A stretch of 5,831 nucleotides of DNA, from NCBI GenBank assembly GCA_014382685.1, contig JACNJG010000147.1:1-5831 (forward strand). Reading direction: 5' to 3'. This document shows positions 5,791 through 5,831 of the stretch, piece after piece (the stretch's first letter is position 1; every line of letters starts with the position of its first letter). The DNA is from Candidatus Cloacimonadota bacterium (lineage in GTDB: Bacteria > Cloacimonadota > Cloacimonadia > JGIOTU-2). The position numbers and the translations under genes were made by a program. A model generated the notes under the pieces. The model saw only the letters and a program-made list of their open reading frames with translations. It was not told the DNA's origin and ran no database searches.

Positions 5791-5831
5791 TTATTTTTGT
5801 TATTTTTCATATTAATAGGTAATATTTTTTT

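Larger units (their letters stand above)
5457..5831. other. Non-coding upstream region
   Basis: No credible gene is seen on either strand over these 375 bases. From the operon outward it holds the ribosome site of the small frame, an AT-rich promoter-like stretch, the TTGCGAA/TTCGCAA inverted repeat, the right 82-base element, the GC-rich palindromic module and the CACAAAATTA array. The last 40 bases are AT-rich with no recognisable signal. Confidence 0.6.

Overview
The window is an AT-rich stretch from a diderm (Gram-negative-type) bacterium. It carries one compact operon, entirely on the minus strand, which reads from high to low coordinates. The diderm assignment rests on a signal-peptide-bearing LolA-like periplasmic protein and an outer-membrane beta-barrel with an aromatic C-terminus. 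The style of the protein sequences and the dispersed intergenic repeats suggest an uncultured lineage of the Fibrobacterota-Chlorobiota-Bacteroidota group or a nearby phylum such as Cloacimonadota. That placement is a guess and no marker gene is present to test it.

Layout along the direction of transcription: (1) 5457-5831 is an upstream non-coding region with repeats at the far end and an AT-rich promoter-like stretch with a spaced inverted repeat (5547-5576) near the genes. (2) 5337-5456 is a small open frame of 39 codons with its own ribosome binding site; its stop overlaps the start of the next gene by one base. (3) 4633-5337 encodes an ABC ATPase of the LolD/MacB type. (4) 3399-4649 and (5) 2151-3389 encode two different FtsX/LolC/LolE-type permeases with four membrane segments each and a large extracytoplasmic domain. 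(6) 1386-2132 encodes a LolA-like 'outer membrane lipoprotein-sorting' periplasmic protein. (7) 269-1378 encodes an outer-membrane beta-barrel. (8) 1-268 is a non-coding downstream region made mostly of dispersed repeats; bases 1-97 hold nothing I recognise, and I see no convincing terminator for the operon.

The genes overlap or lie within 18 bases of each other, so they are very likely one transcript with coupled translation. Together they give a part for every layer of a diderm envelope: cytoplasmic ATPase, heterodimeric inner-membrane extractor, periplasmic lipid-binding shuttle and outer-membrane barrel. The first three resemble the LolCDE-LolA lipoprotein route, but a barrel stands where LolB would be expected and there is no MacA-like adaptor. 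The most interesting reading is a dedicated trans-envelope transporter for a lipoprotein, lipid or other hydrophobic cargo. The cargo cannot be deduced from sequence.

Both flanks carry copies of the same 82-base element, built around an 8-bp-stem palindrome of the form ATTCCC-N8-GGGAAT, in direct orientation. Each flank also has a short-unit tandem repeat of what looks like one family, in opposite orientations, and the right flank has an extra GC-rich palindromic module.
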